Shown: in pieces, positions 1 to 14,130 of the stretch
Numbering within the stretch: the first letter of the stretch is position 1
Layout: the number at the start of each line of letters is the position of its first letter
From: Silurus meridionalis
Taxonomy: Eukaryota > Chordata > Actinopteri > Siluriformes > Siluridae
NCBI RefSeq assembly: GCF_014805685.1
Contig: NC_060885.1
Span: 25,119,632-25,183,631 of the forward strand
Length of the DNA stretch: 64,000 nucleotides
Reading direction: 5' to 3'
Position numbers and translations under genes: made by a program
Notes under the pieces: model-generated
What the model was told of the DNA's origin: nothing
The model's database searches: none
What the model saw: the letters and a program-made list of their open reading frames with translations, nothing else

Positions 1-2247
1 CTAAGCATCTGTCCTCAGTTGCTTTCAACACTTCTTTTGCTTCAGCCTTTTTTTTCATTGATAATGAAAATGCTATATGCGTGTGTAAAGCATGACTTGA
101 GGCTTGTTACTCTAGGTTAATGGCAAAAAGAAGCTGCCAAGTCAATCAGGACAAGGACTATCTATTGAGCAATGGTGCACCCCCACCCGTCACCCACCTC
201 CCACACCTTGTAATGAAAACATCATCAATTACTCCAGTGACAGGCTCCTGGGATGTGGGGCAGGCCTTGTCTTTGTGGGATGGACACTCTAGCCACCCCC
301 CATGTCCCCCGGAGAGAGAGAGAGCGAGAAAACCACATGTATCAATCATTTGCAAGCCTTCCAGGCTGACAAGGTAAAGACACTGGTGTGTCTTTTGAAG
401 AATGGGTTGAATTGGCAGACCCCACATGGGTCGCCAGTGGCTGATGGACGCCTCCCTGTCACTGTTGATGGTGGCTTTTCTCTGACCATCTGTGTCATGA
501 TTGATGAGTGGGACACTGGCAGGACTTTCTCTTCTGTAACTGCAGTGTCCCAAACATTGGCTTTGACAAAACATTATACATCATTATGCTGTTAATGAGA
601 AACAGTCTAACAGTGACCTCTTCCTGTATCTATTTTTCTCTCTTCCTGGCTTTCCCTTCTTTCTCCAGCATACTTGTCCACTATCTCTGCATGTAACATC
701 CGCAATAGAGTCTCAGATCTGTTGAGAATGGGCATCCATGGTCATTTCAGACTTATTCAAGCCCTAAACTATATCATATATAAATCACTGTTTATCCATT
801 TGGCATGCACCACTTTCCAGGTGGACCTCATTTAATACTACACTTTCAGCTTGTTAACAGCTTCTGTCGATGTCTGCACTTTTAATGTTTTGTCTGCTGG
901 GCTTGACATGGTTTTTTCATTATCAGAAGCTTGTGAGAAGTTAGCTTTTGTGGGTGATTGCAATCTCAACTGGCTTCTTCTAAGCATAGCAAGCAGGGAA
1001 GGTTGGGTGTTTTAGAATAAACTGGCATGCTTAACCCTGTTAAGTTTTGGTTTCCATGCAGCAATGAAAGGCCTAGTCATCATAGCCCCTTAAAGACTGT
1101 CCCTGGTGTGAAGTTTCTTGCTGCAGCGTCTCACTGGAGTCAGCATAATATGTCCTAGAAGTCCTGAGGTCTGTCATGTTATATCTGTCAGTACGCTGTT
1201 ACTGTAATACAACATATATATGCAATAATTGCATGCAAACATATTGTCTTATAGGGCATTGATATTCCAGGATTCTGAGATATGATTGATTCCACTAGGG
1301 CAGATGGAGGCAAAACGTGTAAAAAGGGACAAAAAGAGTAATGTCTTGAGTTCAGTTAAAGATAAAGCTGCATAAACCTAGGGAGTGAGGTGACAATACT
1401 CTGGCATGTATCTGAATCTGGTCATGATGAAGAGTTTAGTATGAGGCCAGTGCAGGCATGGATGATCTACTTCTGTGTGGGTCTTTGTCCTGTCTATGTA
1501 ACACCCTGCAGTGCTTGAGGATTTTTCTGCTGGAGTCAGCAGCTCAAAACCTTTACTTACAGTGGCTTCAGCTCTCAGCTCCACCCCAAGAGAACCTTCT
1601 TGCAGAAGTCGTTTAGTAAGGACTTCTTTAGGAAAAACCACACAAGCCATTGCCATCTTAAACACTTTTTTTTACCGGCTTTTCCTGGTCTCTTAATTTT
1701 AAGCAAAGGCAAAATTGGTGAAATAAACATACGCTCTTAATCAGGCATACTTGGCACCTGATAGTGGTGTCACCCACTATCAAATTTAGAAACAAATAGT
1801 GTACAAAATCGTTTGCTGTTTTTAACAGGTCATTGGCTACAATTAATTTTTGCTATTAGATTCACTTGTAGCTATAAATTAATGGGTCGTGGATGTCCAT
1901 AGTATCAAAATGAAGACACTTTTTTCCAAGTGAAGAAGAAAATCATGTGAGTGTGTCTAAGACACTTTAAACTGTAAGGTTTATCTTATTCATTCTAGCT
2001 CTATCCAATAGTTGGAAAATGATGAGCTGCATGCCAGTGCAATAGGAGATGCATGGCTATATGGGTACTGCATTCAGGGTACCTGCTGATCCTTGTCATC
2101 CCCATGGAGATTCAATGGCAGCACAACTATCCATCCATGCACTGACTCTGAGATGGAGTGTGTTGTACATGCTCCAAGCCAGATGCGATTCAATTTCATT
2201 TGATTAAATCCCTACATCAGCTAACAGTACTCACTAAAAACAGCAGG

Positions 2248-2248
<1 letters not shown>

Positions 2249-2307
<59 letters not shown>
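2249..2307. repeat. (TG)n microsatellite
   Basis: A nearly pure TG tract of about 59 bases, followed by a short GA-rich run. It creates artificial Cys-Val open frames with no coding meaning. Confidence 0.98.
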
Positions 2308-2310
<3 letters not shown>

Positions 2311-3580
2311 AGAAAGAGAGAGAGAAACAATCTTTCTTCTCCCTGCTCCATTTTGGTAGTTTTGGATTAGGTAGTGCAAAGAGTCAAGGCCCTACACGCT
2401 TGTTTGTTCTCACTTTTCTTCATCTGTGACCAGCTTTCTCCTCCCCAGCAGCCTCTCCTGTGAACATAAATTTAAACAGTGAGGGCAAAAGGCTAATTAT
2501 CATAAATAGAATAATAATATTGCATGGGTTATTCCCACCTCCTCATTCAAATATGCTTCCTTAAAGTATCAAATTTCAGCCTTATTAGCTAAAAGATTTC
2601 CTTGAAAGTACAGGCGCAGGAATGGTCAAGGAGTAATATAGTAACCTGATTCTGTTCCCATTTAATGCACCGTGAGCTTCCATACCATGGGGGCCTCCTC
2701 TGACCTCTGCACTGATCCTGAGTTTGGCTGAGAGAACAGAGGAGGAAAGCAAATGCTGTGCCTATGTAGACGTTGATAGCTTTTTGCATTTCTCTCTCGT
2801 TACACTTGACAATTTCCAACACAACAGTTTGTTTTCTTTGGCATAATGCGAAGCAAGCCTAGCTGGTGCATCTTTGTATACTTATGCAAAAGTGGCTTAT
2901 TCTTTCCGGAGAGAGTTTAGGTAGATATGTGTGGCACCAGACGGCTTTTGGTTATACCTACCTGATTTGCTGCCTCCTGCTGAGTGCCTTCCAGCTGCGG
3001 TTTGGCATGCCACGTGGCCTGCCTCGTTTGCTTTTCAATGTTCCCCCTACTCAAATAGGCTGTAATTACAAGCTTAAAGAGGTTTAGTGGTCCAGTAAAC
3101 TACGTAATCGCCCCCACCCCCACTCGCCTGAATTAACCCCGAGTCATCAGGTGCAGGCCAGCCACTTAACAGTAAGCTTAAAGCTTGTGCAACCCTCTCT
3201 TATTACCCCATGACTGTGAAGCAGCAGGTGTGTGGCAACACACATCACCTTTAAACATGTTAAATCTGGCTTTCTGTCCCCTTTGCTGGAGTCTGTAATG
3301 ACAGTGAAGAACTGGTTCAGCACCCCCTATTGTTTACACTTTTCTCAGGTCAGTGATAGCCTTTAGCTGCCACCACCTGTCTTTATCCACCAACTGTAGC
3401 AGCTTCACAAAACTGATCAAGAACAATCCAAAATACAACATAAGACCTTTACATGGTGTATTGTAAAAAGTAGCATCAAAGTTTAGCTCTCCAACAAATG
3501 CACAGTAAGACTAAGCATATTGCACAAAATAGCAATTTCACATAGCAGAGAATAAGTATTGAGTACAGTTGTATAATGAA

Positions 3581-3583
<3 letters not shown>

Positions 3584-3638
<55 letters not shown>

Positions 3639-3657
3639 TGTGTGTGTGTGTGTGTGT
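3584..3657. repeat. (TG)n microsatellite
   Basis: A TG tract of about 74 bases with one TA interruption near 3631. It lies inside the meis1 intron and has no coding signal. Confidence 0.98.
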
Positions 3658-5379
3658 TTGTAAATGCCAGTGGTAGAATTGCCAGATCTACTGCTCGTGC
3701 AAAACATACATCTGCAATATGTAAAGCCATTCAAATGCTTGCACCTATTCCTCCAAATAAAGTGGTCCTTACTTTTCCTCAGGCCCTAAACTTTAGTTAG
3801 TCTCTGCCCAGCTAATTTTGCATGTTATGCTATGGATCATTACTGCAGGTCTGGATTTAATGATGTAGCATCTCATCCAGCTACAGAAAGCTTAGTGGTT
3901 TACTTTGAATATGATCTGTAATCCAGACCATTTCCCTGCATTAATTGTTCACACATTTTTCCCAAGTGCAACCAAATCAAGTGGATTTGTTCCCTAGCCA
4001 TAGGCTCTACAGCACACCCTCGCCCCAAAACCAACAAATGATGTTTTTAACATGGAACGACTAATTAGTCTGCTAAGACGAGTTTTGACACATTTCCTTT
4101 CCTTTTTTTTTAATTTCCAGGACAGATTAAATGATAAAAAAGGGGTTCTATTGTGTGAAATTTCTCCAGTGTTTCCTGGTTGTAGAATAAGACTTTCTAA
4201 AAACAGGGGCTGTGAATTATTCATGTGCTGGCTTTGTGTTCATTTAGTTGGTTGTGAACTTCGCATCGCTGCCCTATGAAAGAGGTTCTTCAGCATTCCC
4301 AGCCACTATAAGCCAGTCAGGCAGCAGGCATCTTTAAACCCTGGCCTCCAGTTGTTTTCCAAATGTGAGCTATTATTCTGCCCCTCCCCCACAAAATTTG
4401 ACCACAAAACACACACACACACCCCCACTCACACACACACACACACACTTACACAATTTTATTTATTTTTTTATTATTCATACTAGGATTTTAGGATGAG
4501 ATGGGGTTGCAAAAGCTTTGTGCTGTTATTTTCCCCCTTACTATTTTTCTCTCACTCTATTGCACCCTCATTGTCCCCCTTCAAAGCCTGTGTTGTTGCT
4601 GCCTAACGAGGGTCAGTGCTGTAAATTTATGCCACCTACACAAAAAGGAATTTGCTGTGACTTTTCTCGGAGGGATATATCGGAACATTTAAGAGTAATA
4701 TCTTCAGATTTGCATCTCTTATTTGATATTGAAAACGAAGGTTTATGGTGCCATTTGATGCTGTCTCCATGACTAAGACAACAATAAGCACTTGATTCTC
4801 CCATGGAAACAATGAGTATATATGCAGATGTTGAAGGTAATCTGGGAGCTTGTGGGCCTGGCGAGCTCAACATTAACACTAGCTAAGCTGTTGGCAGAGG
4901 AACAGTAAACTTCTGCCCAAATCTGTTTATTCAGAAGCGCATGGAGAGAGGTAGAAGCCTAGGCTTTTTTTCCTAGAGAGAGAGCGCATCTGAGATGGGC
5001 TGTTGATGTGATACTCTGAGGACACTTCGGCCAAAAAGGCCCCCGGATGCAGCCCCAGGCATTCCTGAGGGGCAGCTCAGTTTCCATGGGGATTAGGTCC
5101 ATCGAATACATAGGTGAGACAGCAGAAAAGATTCAACTAAAAAAAAGACCCATGCACCTGAAAATAGTTCCCTGGTGATTTTGGATGTGTGGAAACTGCC
5201 TGACAGGAAAACAATTCTGTAGTGCCTGCTATGCAGTTTTGTTGGCAGAGCAGATATTTGGAGGTTATGACTAGACACTGAATCTGGGAACACCCATTCA
5301 TATCAAGCTTAGTGTTCTTAGGCGTGGAGATATTTGCTAATTTTTCTCTAGCTGTAGTTTAAGAATTGCACCTCCTGTC

Positions 5380-5780
5380 CTCTGTTTAGCACCCTTGGGG
5401 AAATCATAAGCCACAATTTTATCACAGGCTCGATATTATACGTTAATCTTGTGCAAAAAGCCTCTTTAATCCGAATCACACTAGAAGAGGAGAAACGTTG
5501 CTTTAAATAGAAAAATGATAATAACACTAATGTGGCTAATAAAGACCAATCAGGGCTGGGGAAGAGCTGGATGGTTTTGGCTAATTGTAATTAACTGGAT
5601 AGATAGATCACATAAAGAGATGTCCACCATCAGCTCTAGGGAGGGTGTGTTCATTCCACCCGGCCTAGCCAGTGCCAAATGTTGACTAATTAAGAAATAT
5701 GTCCAAAGCTCGAGTTGGAGGAGAACATGAGTTGAAGGAGAATCACAAAGATTAAAGCAACTTCTGAAATAAATCTCAGC
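5380..5780. promoter_or_regulatory. candidate intronic conserved element
   Basis: A block of unique, non-repetitive sequence with several transcription-factor-like words close together: a CCAAT box inside GACCAATCAG near 5544, and adjoining homeodomain cores TAATTGTAATTAA at 5582-5594. This texture is typical of developmental enhancers in Meis1 introns. It was called by eye, without alignment. Confidence 0.3.
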
Positions 5781-6047
5781 ACTGAGTGAACTGAAGGATT
5801 ACATTTGGTGGTGTGATACAATGCACTATTGGAGCTGATCCTGACACCCCCTCCTCAATAGAGAATCCACAGCTGGGCCTGAATTTGCCCACAAAAACAT
5901 CAAGCAGTAACTTATATTACATCACTTTCAATAATACTGCCGCTACGATCTGATTTATGGAGAAATTATTTTCGAGTAGCCCTGCAGTGCTGCCCCCTTG
6001 TATATAGTACCCTAATCTGAAGTCATTTAGTATAAGGGGACATGAGT

Positions 6048-6050
<3 letters not shown>

Positions 6051-6102
<52 letters not shown>

Positions 6103-6127
6103 AGGGGGTGGTGGTGGTGGGGGGGTG
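6051..6127. repeat. (TG)n tract followed by G-rich GGT repeat
   Basis: A pure TG tract (6051-6100) runs into a G-rich stretch (6104-6127) with runs of three or more G separated by single T. The G-rich part could form a G-quadruplex on the + strand. Confidence 0.95.
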
Positions 6128-7656
6128 TTGTCTGTACTGGGACTGGTGCTTTTCACAGAGAAAGGAGGGGTTAGTCCCAGGCTCTTATCTCCCTGTTAGA
6201 GCTTGGACTCTACACTCAGCCCTTACAGGCTTGGGCCAAGGAGGCCACAAAGGAAACAAGCTTTTTTAGACCTATTGGTACTTGAAAACATATTCTCTCT
6301 GTCTCTCTCTCTCTCCCTCTTTCTCCCTCTTCCGATAAGATTCATGATGGTACAAAAAAATGCACAGGGAGGACACAGCTCTCCTGGCATGCTTGGTTGC
6401 AGACAGGCTGGAAATTCTGATGAAAGGAGTAGTATATTTAGACAAGACATATCATTAAGATAGGCGGAGGAAAGTCAGGGAGGATGCGTCGATATTTTCC
6501 ATCTGTTCTTTGAATGTTGTTTTTGCATTTTTGGAAGAAAAAAACAGCAAATGAGCCTGAGAAAACTTACCCAGGCCATCTTGACTAGTCGATTAAAATA
6601 TCCAGGCTTTCTTAACCCATACATTAAGGACCATACTCTTACAAATAATGTGTCCCTCCATGACAGATACTTATGTATATATGACAAATATTGTTATTGT
6701 AAATAAGTATTAACTGTTATATATAAACTGGATATGCTAACTTGATTTCACTTTGATGTAAAGGAGTATGTAAACGTACATGGTCTCCTATGACGAATTG
6801 GCCTCCTGTCCAGGGTGCCCTTAAGCCCAGTGTATCCAGTATTACCTCCAGATTCACTCCAACTATAAAGTGGTTCCTGAAATTAAATAAATGTGTACAA
6901 AGTGTAAATATGTGTGTGCACATTATGATTTCCTGAGCTTGATTTTTTTAATGTCTTGACCAGGTAAAATCCAGATACAAATATTTGTGTGGCTTTTTCT
7001 TATGTACCCATACTAAAGGAATGCTTTGATATAATGGAATAGGTCAGAAGAGAGTGGTCATGTCATGTGGGCAGTAGGAAGTAGTAAATGTGGGGAAATC
7101 TAATGGAGGAATGAATTCGAGGAGAGACTGTCAAAACAGGCTTTAAGCACCATGGGAAACATGGGTAATCAGGCCCTAATAGCGCTATTATTGAGTTTTG
7201 TGATATGTACCTCCCCTCCCTTCGGCCTTACTCTCTGTGAAACCTTTTCGATTGGAAGCAGAAGTGTTGTAGGATTTACTCTAACAACAAAAACGAAGCA
7301 TTTGCTGTTTTCTACAAAGGAAAGGAAATTATGCATAAAAGGTATTGTTCATGTATATGTGCTCAGATTAGATGATATAACTCCAGAGGTGGACTATAAT
7401 GAAAGTATAAGCTTAATTTAGGCAAGTACAATAAACATAAAAACAATTATAACATTTAGTTCACCAACTAGAGCTCCTTTGCACCATACACAGTTGGCAG
7501 GCATAACATGGCAGAACTTAAATTATTGCATAGGGTTAGGATTTAGTATTACTATTTGAATGACAGTGAGATATAGAGATGATTCAAAGACTCCCAAAAG
7601 CAACATGTCGTCTCTCAGTCTACAATCTGGACCATCCAGAGCCATCTTTGGAGTAG

Positions 7657-7658
<2 letters not shown>

Positions 7659-7698
<40 letters not shown>
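7659..7698. repeat. (GT)n microsatellite
   Basis: A pure GT tract of about 40 bases in the meis1 intron. Confidence 0.97.
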
Positions 7699-7701
<3 letters not shown>

Positions 7702-8759
7702 CCAGCCAGCTGTAGAACAGGCCACATTTGTGTTGTCTTGTAGCCTCTGGCATGGCTTTTCCTAAGCTCAGTCACAAGACCTATGTTCCCATGTCTGTCC
7801 CACAGCCTACAGAATGGTTCATGCAAATCCTCACACACATTATGATGCTATCATTTTTTACTCGCTATAAATCACAGTATAAACTGTGATACTACATAAA
7901 ATTAAATCATAAGTTATTGTGATCTGGTAATATCTAGGTTCAGATGACTTTATGATAGTCTCTGCCAAAAAACAGATCCTGCTCTTTTGGCCACATAAAA
8001 TTAGGCAGGATATAAACTTAACTCTGGACAATAGTGGCAAATAAGAATGGATGAAAGCAAGGAAGGGAAGGAAAAAAAGAGGCTGGAGGCAACGTTGCAA
8101 TTATAAATTTCTGCATGAAATTAGCCACAGTTTGTTCCAATTACTGACAGTCAGATCACATGGAGACGACTGAGCAATATAAAAACAACCCCCTTTCTCT
8201 GTTAATCACAGCAAATAAATTTACATAAAAAGTAACATTAAAAACATTTCAGTTTATCAAATGCAAAAAAACAAGTTTATAGACAAATTATTTTTGTTGT
8301 TATATATTGTTTTTTTGTATTTGCAATATAACAAATAAAATATTACTAAATAAAAGCTTCTACTAGTCACTAACATGTCATGGAATGTTTATTGTTATAC
8401 TGGAGACCACAAGTTGTGTTGAGTCCACACCTTGGCCCAGTTTAAGGATATGATACAGGCCCTAGTAATGGGTTTAGACATACTAAAATGTATGGGAATG
8501 GACACTAGCTAACTCATTTATAAAGCTACTTATGATTGAGATTATAGCCTATGAACATCCTATAAGTCACTGGTCTGAAGCTAGAGGTATTATGGGCACA
8601 TAAATATAGGATAATAATCTATTTTAAAGGATGCTGTACACCATTCTCTCGTGTACACTTTCCATTTTAAAAGCCCTATAGATATTAGTGTTCTGGTTAG
8701 CAGATTCCACTCAGGTTCACCCTAAGTAAGATTAAAAAAAAATTTAGGGATGAAATATA

Positions 8760-9270
8760 CTCCTCCATTTTCTGCCTAATTTGTCTTTAATTTCTCCATC
8801 TTTAATTGGTTGTTAATTCCCACCCACTAGTTAACGTTCCCCTTGCAAACAACTTCATAATGCAATGTAACACACTTGGAGGAAAACTCTGAGTTCCATA
8901 TTCTATATAGAATATGGATGCATGAGCTTATAATTGGCTAATGTTTCCACGACATGGTTGAGACTTACCATTTTTATGCCACACATTGCTGCAGCATTAT
9001 TGGGACTTGCCTTCCGACCTCTGAATTCTACAGTAAACATATTTAATTGCATGCCTCTGCCAACTGTTATAAAAGGGAAACATTTATTATATAAGCCCAT
9101 CAAATTTAGTACAGATGTACATACAGGTGTTACTGATGGTACTGAAACAGTTAGATTTGAATACTCTTTATTCCACAGGGAAGATGTGTTTAGAAATTTC
9201 ATATTTTGTATTCATGGCAGCACAGCCAAGGGGCACTGCACTGAAATAAATGAGAGTGGTGTTGTACAAC
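8760..9270. promoter_or_regulatory. candidate intronic conserved element with palindrome
   Basis: A unique AT-rich block 280-780 bases before the homeobox exon. It carries repeated TTTAATT and TTAATTGG homeodomain-type words (8787-8818), a CTAGTTAACG word near 8828 and a perfect 24-base palindrome at 8895-8918. Sequence near Meis exons is often conserved across vertebrates (family knowledge). The regulatory call is inference. Confidence 0.3.
8895..8918. repeat. 24-base perfect palindrome
   Basis: The half arm is TCCATATTCTAT, followed directly by its exact reverse complement with no spacer. It is symmetric and lies in otherwise non-repetitive sequence. It resembles a degenerate, symmetric MADS-box-type (CArG/MEF2) site, but the function is unknown. 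Confidence 0.9.
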
Positions 9271-9499
9271 ATGGCACTCCTAATTAATGTTTTTGTTTCT
9301 ACACTTCACTAAACTTTATAATTGGCATGCCTTTTTCACTGCCATTAATTACATTATTTCATATTCCATTAATGGCTCTAAGAGAGACATACCTTGCTTT
9401 CTTGCACTAATTAACAAATGCTTTGCCACTTTTTGCTCTCAATGTGTGAGTCGCATCTCCCTCCTGCATTGCAGCAGCACTAGCGAACACATTCATTAA

Positions 9500-9622
<123 letters not shown>

Positions 9623-11759
9623 TAAGTCAATTGTAATTTTGTTTACATGCAAACAATGGATTTGCCTTTGGGAAGCAGTGTGTAATTATTTGTATTAATA
9701 CCACTCCCACTCCCAAAGTTCAGTATTTCTGAACAACATGCCAGGGTTCTGAGTGTGAAGCTAATAGCAATTCTCGTGAAAATGAGCCTTGCATATCTTT
9801 TAAATAATTGTCTAAAACCTAGTCTATACTGCACACTTTCACTGGACACACAGTTATCTAGTTCCTTTGATTTCTTAGTCCCCACTGCTGGAGCCCCAGT
9901 AAAAATGGAGTGAGATTTCATCCCAGGTCACATTTCATTGGAGATGGCCATCAGCACATACTTACCATTATTAGCCATGTATAACAAATGGCCTGGGAAA
10001 GGTGGGGGTAAGCCACTGAAACCGAGTTCAGGCTGGCACTTTTGATAGCAGTCTTGTAAAAACAAACACCACACATTTATTTTCCACAAGGTTGCAGGTC
10101 ACAACATGAAAGTGCTACCAACCCTGTGTGAAAGCTTTTATTACATATTCTATAAAGCTAAGAGATTAATATGCCTCTAATCTCTTTTGTTGAATCAATT
10201 GGAATTGATGCAGGCAGAGCCTGTGTGTAACAGACCATCTTTGGATATGGGCATTAGCCTAGACTGGAAATATGGGAGACATATTAAAGCCCATTATGGC
10301 AAATGTAATTTCTGACAACATAATGCCATTGTTCATTTTGGTACCTTGGAGACAACAGCCTACTCACAATATATGCCTTTAGAGGATTCATTTTCACAAA
10401 TACTGTATTGGTAATGCACAGTCTCACTAACACTAGGGAATATTGTTGAGGTTATCAATTTCTGTGACCTTCTCATTGGAAATTCTTTTGGCCAAATTAT
10501 GCCCTGGGGAACAGGTTGTCACATGACTGTACAGCAGGACAAATTGTGCTTCTGTAGGTGTTACTGTGTTAAATTTGTGTATTAATGACAAGGTGATTAA
10601 AGTCGAGGGTCTAATCCGAAATCCTGCATGCTGACATATTTATGCTCTACGCACATTCAGTTTTACAATTAATTTGTGTGTTTAAATGTGTGCTGATCTG
10701 TGTCTAAGCTACCTGAAAAGTATTTTAGGAAAAAGCGAGGGAAGGAGAGAGAATGAAGGAGAGCTACATATACACACACTCCATGGGGTAGTATGTGGGA
10801 TCTGCAGTTCCATAGGTTTGTAGTGAGTGGTGGGAATCTCACCATTGGGCGTCTCCATGGCAACCCCTGGTGATGTTACCTCCTAACCCACAGATTTTAA
10901 AGGCAACATCCTGAGCTGGGATTCTATTTATCAGGCAAGTCAAAACATAGGGCTAACACAGCACGGAGCAGTCCAAATCCAGACTGATGAAATTCATCAA
11001 ACGGTGCAAGCAACAGCAGCCACTCAAGCAACAATTATCTCACCTCACAAACATGCACATTTTATTGACATATTTCAGCATGTTTTATTTTAAAAAATAG
11101 TGAGACAGTGATTCCTGTTCCCAATCAGCGTATTCAGTGCTATGTTTATATTTAATCCAGTTGTGACTATATGGTTGGTAAAGATCAGCTGTTCTGTCTT
11201 AGACTTGTTAAAACACATAGTTCTTCATTATTGATGAGGCTCCTGTTGATTGGCAGGCACAATTAAAATAAAAATGCTAAAGCAGTTGAAGGCATGCATT
11301 TAGGAATCATTGGTTCAAAAAGTGGATTTCTGGGTGATTTCTAACTGGATATTTATATATATTTTTTTGCTCCCAATAAGGCACTTTAGATATAAATCTG
11401 CGTGGAATGAAAGAATAAATAAAAAAAAGCAAATAGATCAAAACAAATAGGTTAGACGTAGTTTTCTTTCTCACACCCATGCACACAGTGTTATGCTCAC
11501 ATGAGCACTGAAACAGAGACACATGCGTGAGCGCACATTGTTAAGCTGAAACAGACAAACAGTGGGTGGAGAATGTGGATTGACTACAAAATCTATTTTT
11601 GGCAACTGTGCTCAGGTTGATTTACAAAGATATTCTGTTATTTTGTAGAATGTACTGTAAAAAAGACTTGTAGATCCACCGCGAAGAGAAGAGAGAAAGG
11701 GAGGGACAAAAAAAGCAGAGAGAAGGGGGAAAGCAGTTTTAGTCTCTGATGATAACAGA

Positions 11760-12000
11760 GCAAGTGTGTGTTCTCAGAATGCTCTATAAAGAGCGCTGAT
11801 GTGAAATCAATGGGCGGGTCATCGGGTTTCGCATGTCCAGTCCTCCCTTCCTGGCGGAATTTAATAATGCCCTTAAAGATGGTGTTTAAACCTCAGGGAT
11901 GGATTGTTTTGTCAATAAGACGGCTTTTATGAAAGTCTTAAAAGCATGGCGAGAAGTGTGGCGGCGCTACTTTAGAGAAATAGCGTCCTGTGATCCGGTT
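11760..12000. promoter_or_regulatory. candidate intronic conserved element
   Basis: A unique block with several CpGs, a TATAAA-containing CTCTATAAAGAG near 11783, GGGCGGG at 11811, and a TTTGTCAATAAGACGG word near 11923 that carries a TGTCAAT half of a PBX/MEIS-type site. It ends just before the GA microsatellite at 12009. The texture differs from the AT-rich, repeat-laden surroundings. Regulatory function is inferred. Confidence 0.3.
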
Positions 12001-12006
12001 TCTCTG

Positions 12007-12008
<2 letters not shown>

Positions 12009-12049
<41 letters not shown>
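12009..12049. repeat. (GA)n microsatellite
   Basis: A pure AG tract of about 41 bases. Confidence 0.97.
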
Positions 12050-12052
<3 letters not shown>

Positions 12053-12929
12053 TAGTTGCATGATTGGCATGCTTTACCTTGCTAACAGCCAGGCCTGCTT
12101 ATGATAAAAGCAGTTGAAACTTGTTTGGAATAAGCTATCACTGATTGCTCCATGCTCAGAATGTGTATTCATTGGCATTGACCATTGACCTAGTGTGTAT
12201 CTCTAATGATTGATACACTGCGGTAGTGATTGTTTATGTGGGTTTAAAGTTTTCATTTGATTCTACATCAGGTGTTTGTTTTAAACACATTAGACACTGA
12301 TTGTGTGCTCTTTGCATGTACGTGTGTAACCCACAGGAGAATTTACAAGGCTTTCCTAGCACCATGCTGTCAAGGTGCTTTACCATGAATATCTGTGGCT
12401 TTTCACTGAAACACCAGCTCAGACTGGGGTTACCCTGCTGAACAAAGACCATATTCTCCCCTTCTCTCTACATAAACACACTGCTACACACCTCTTGTCC
12501 TGCCTCACCCCCATGAAAATGCAGGAACGTCAGCCAGTGCAGATTGATGAGGCTCTATATTTTTATTGTTTGTCCTTCTCTGCATTTGGCCTCAATCAGT
12601 TCTTGAGTGTTTGCTAACAATTGTGCCATACTGGAATTTCAGCACTTGCTCAGACCTGATCTCTATCAGCATTATGTCAACAACAGACAAGTTGGAGTGG
12701 TTTTTTGTGTACGAGATTGTGTTTGCATGTTTCCGTGGATGTGTTTAAAATCATCCTAGAGTTTGCATGTGTCTTTTATGTTGCTTGTGAAAAAAGTGTA
12801 TACTCCTCATGAAGCCATATTTGATCGTGTGTAAGAATGTATGGGGAAGAGTTAGTTGTTAGTGTGTGCATTGTAACTGTTCCTTTGTTTCCCAGCTTGA
12901 GTATGTACTGTATGTGGCAGCTCTGTCTC

Positions 12930-12931
<2 letters not shown>

Positions 12932-13009
<78 letters not shown>
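12932..13009. repeat. (TG)n microsatellite
   Basis: A pure TG tract of about 78 bases, one of the longest in the window. It produces spurious Cys-Val and Thr-His frames on the two strands. Confidence 0.98.
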
Positions 13010-13012
<3 letters not shown>

Positions 13013-13600
13013 ATTTAAACAGACTCTGTGAACCATACCATGGTTCAGCCCTCCTTCCACCCATCTTACATCACAGTGAGCCCTAGGCACTGCCTATTTT
13101 TCCATTATTGCTGTATTTTTCTGTTTATCTATTTCTACAACATTTGAAAGTTTGAGGGTGGATATGCGGTGCCATGTTTGAAAACACTGGCTGGGTTTTT
13201 ACTTCTGTTTGTGGGTCCAGACCAAAAAACTGCTAAAAGAATGCAATTTCATTTTTATTTCGCTTGTTAAGTAAATATCAATTAAGCTCTATACAGTTTA
13301 GATTATTGATCTGGCTGCTAGCTTATAGATGTTTTGTCCAGGCAGAGAGGAAATGCACCGAATTGGTGATTCAGGTCAACCGATACAAGGCCTCCAACGC
13401 TAGAAATGAACAGAACCAATGTACATTGTGAAAATAAGCATGTGAAGTGAGATGTGATGGGTTCTTTCTGTGGTCTTTCTCTCTCTGTCTCTTCCTCTCG
13501 TGCACTCTCTAGGCTGGGGTGCAAAGAGTAAACCGACTACAGGCTGCCAAAAATGACCTTATATTGCCCTGCTCCAAGGGAGTGCAAGACCATTTCTCTA

Positions 13601-13604
<4 letters not shown>

Positions 13605-13696
<92 letters not shown>
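13605..13696. repeat. (TC)n(TA)n compound microsatellite
   Basis: A TC tract (about 13605-13643) passes directly into a TA tract (to about 13696). Confidence 0.97.
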
Positions 13697-13699
<3 letters not shown>

Positions 13700-13839
13700 G
13701 TCTAATTTTTTAATTGCATAGAGGTCAATATATAGGCAGAAACACTCCTCAGCCATGCTACCATTTTGCCTATGCATCTCTCTCCATCCCTCACCTTTCC
13801 TTTCTCTCTTTCCATCTTCCTGACTAGCCATGTGTTTAT

Positions 13840-14130
13840 AAAGTGAGTCCCAGGGGAACTAGGCAGCCGCCACTGTGCTGTAAAAGCCAACTTCACAGCT
13901 CTGTTAATGGAAAGGTTTTAACTCTCTTTGGTGTGAGGAGTTGGGCCAGGGCAGCATGTACTAGAGGATAGAGGGGAGAGAGGGAGTAAGTTGATGGAGT
14001 AATAACAACCTAGCCACTCGGGCGCTGGAGGATTAGGCACACCCCTTCCCTGAAAGCCCCTTCTACATCACCACTGTTTTCTTTGGGCAGGGGAGACCTG
14101 CCGCAGAGCAGAGCCAGGTAATCCTTGTAT
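13840..14130. promoter_or_regulatory. candidate intronic conserved element
   Basis: A non-repetitive, relatively GC-rich block between a microsatellite and AT-rich intron. It holds short unique words such as CAGCCGCCACTGTG near 13864 and GCCACTCGGGCGCTGG near 14013. Called by texture only. Confidence 0.2.

Noticed and set aside
2158..2370. Open frames rich in Cys-Val or Thr-His (also near 3576, 12776, 24436, 30668, 47493, 51777)
   Set aside because: They are translations of TG/CA microsatellites, with no splice or family support.
5917..6156. Pro/Thr-His frame on the minus strand
   Set aside because: A translation of the TG tract and adjoining G-rich run.
8934..9287. 117-residue open frame on the + strand before the homeobox exon
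   Set aside because: It lies in the intron, has a 99-residue frame on the opposite strand, no recognisable domain, and ends before the exon acceptor. It is probably chance in a low-stop block.
13598..13831. Open frames of alternating Tyr-Ile or Arg-Glu/Ser-Leu (also near 53657 and 60915)
   Set aside because: They come from TA and TC/GA simple repeats.
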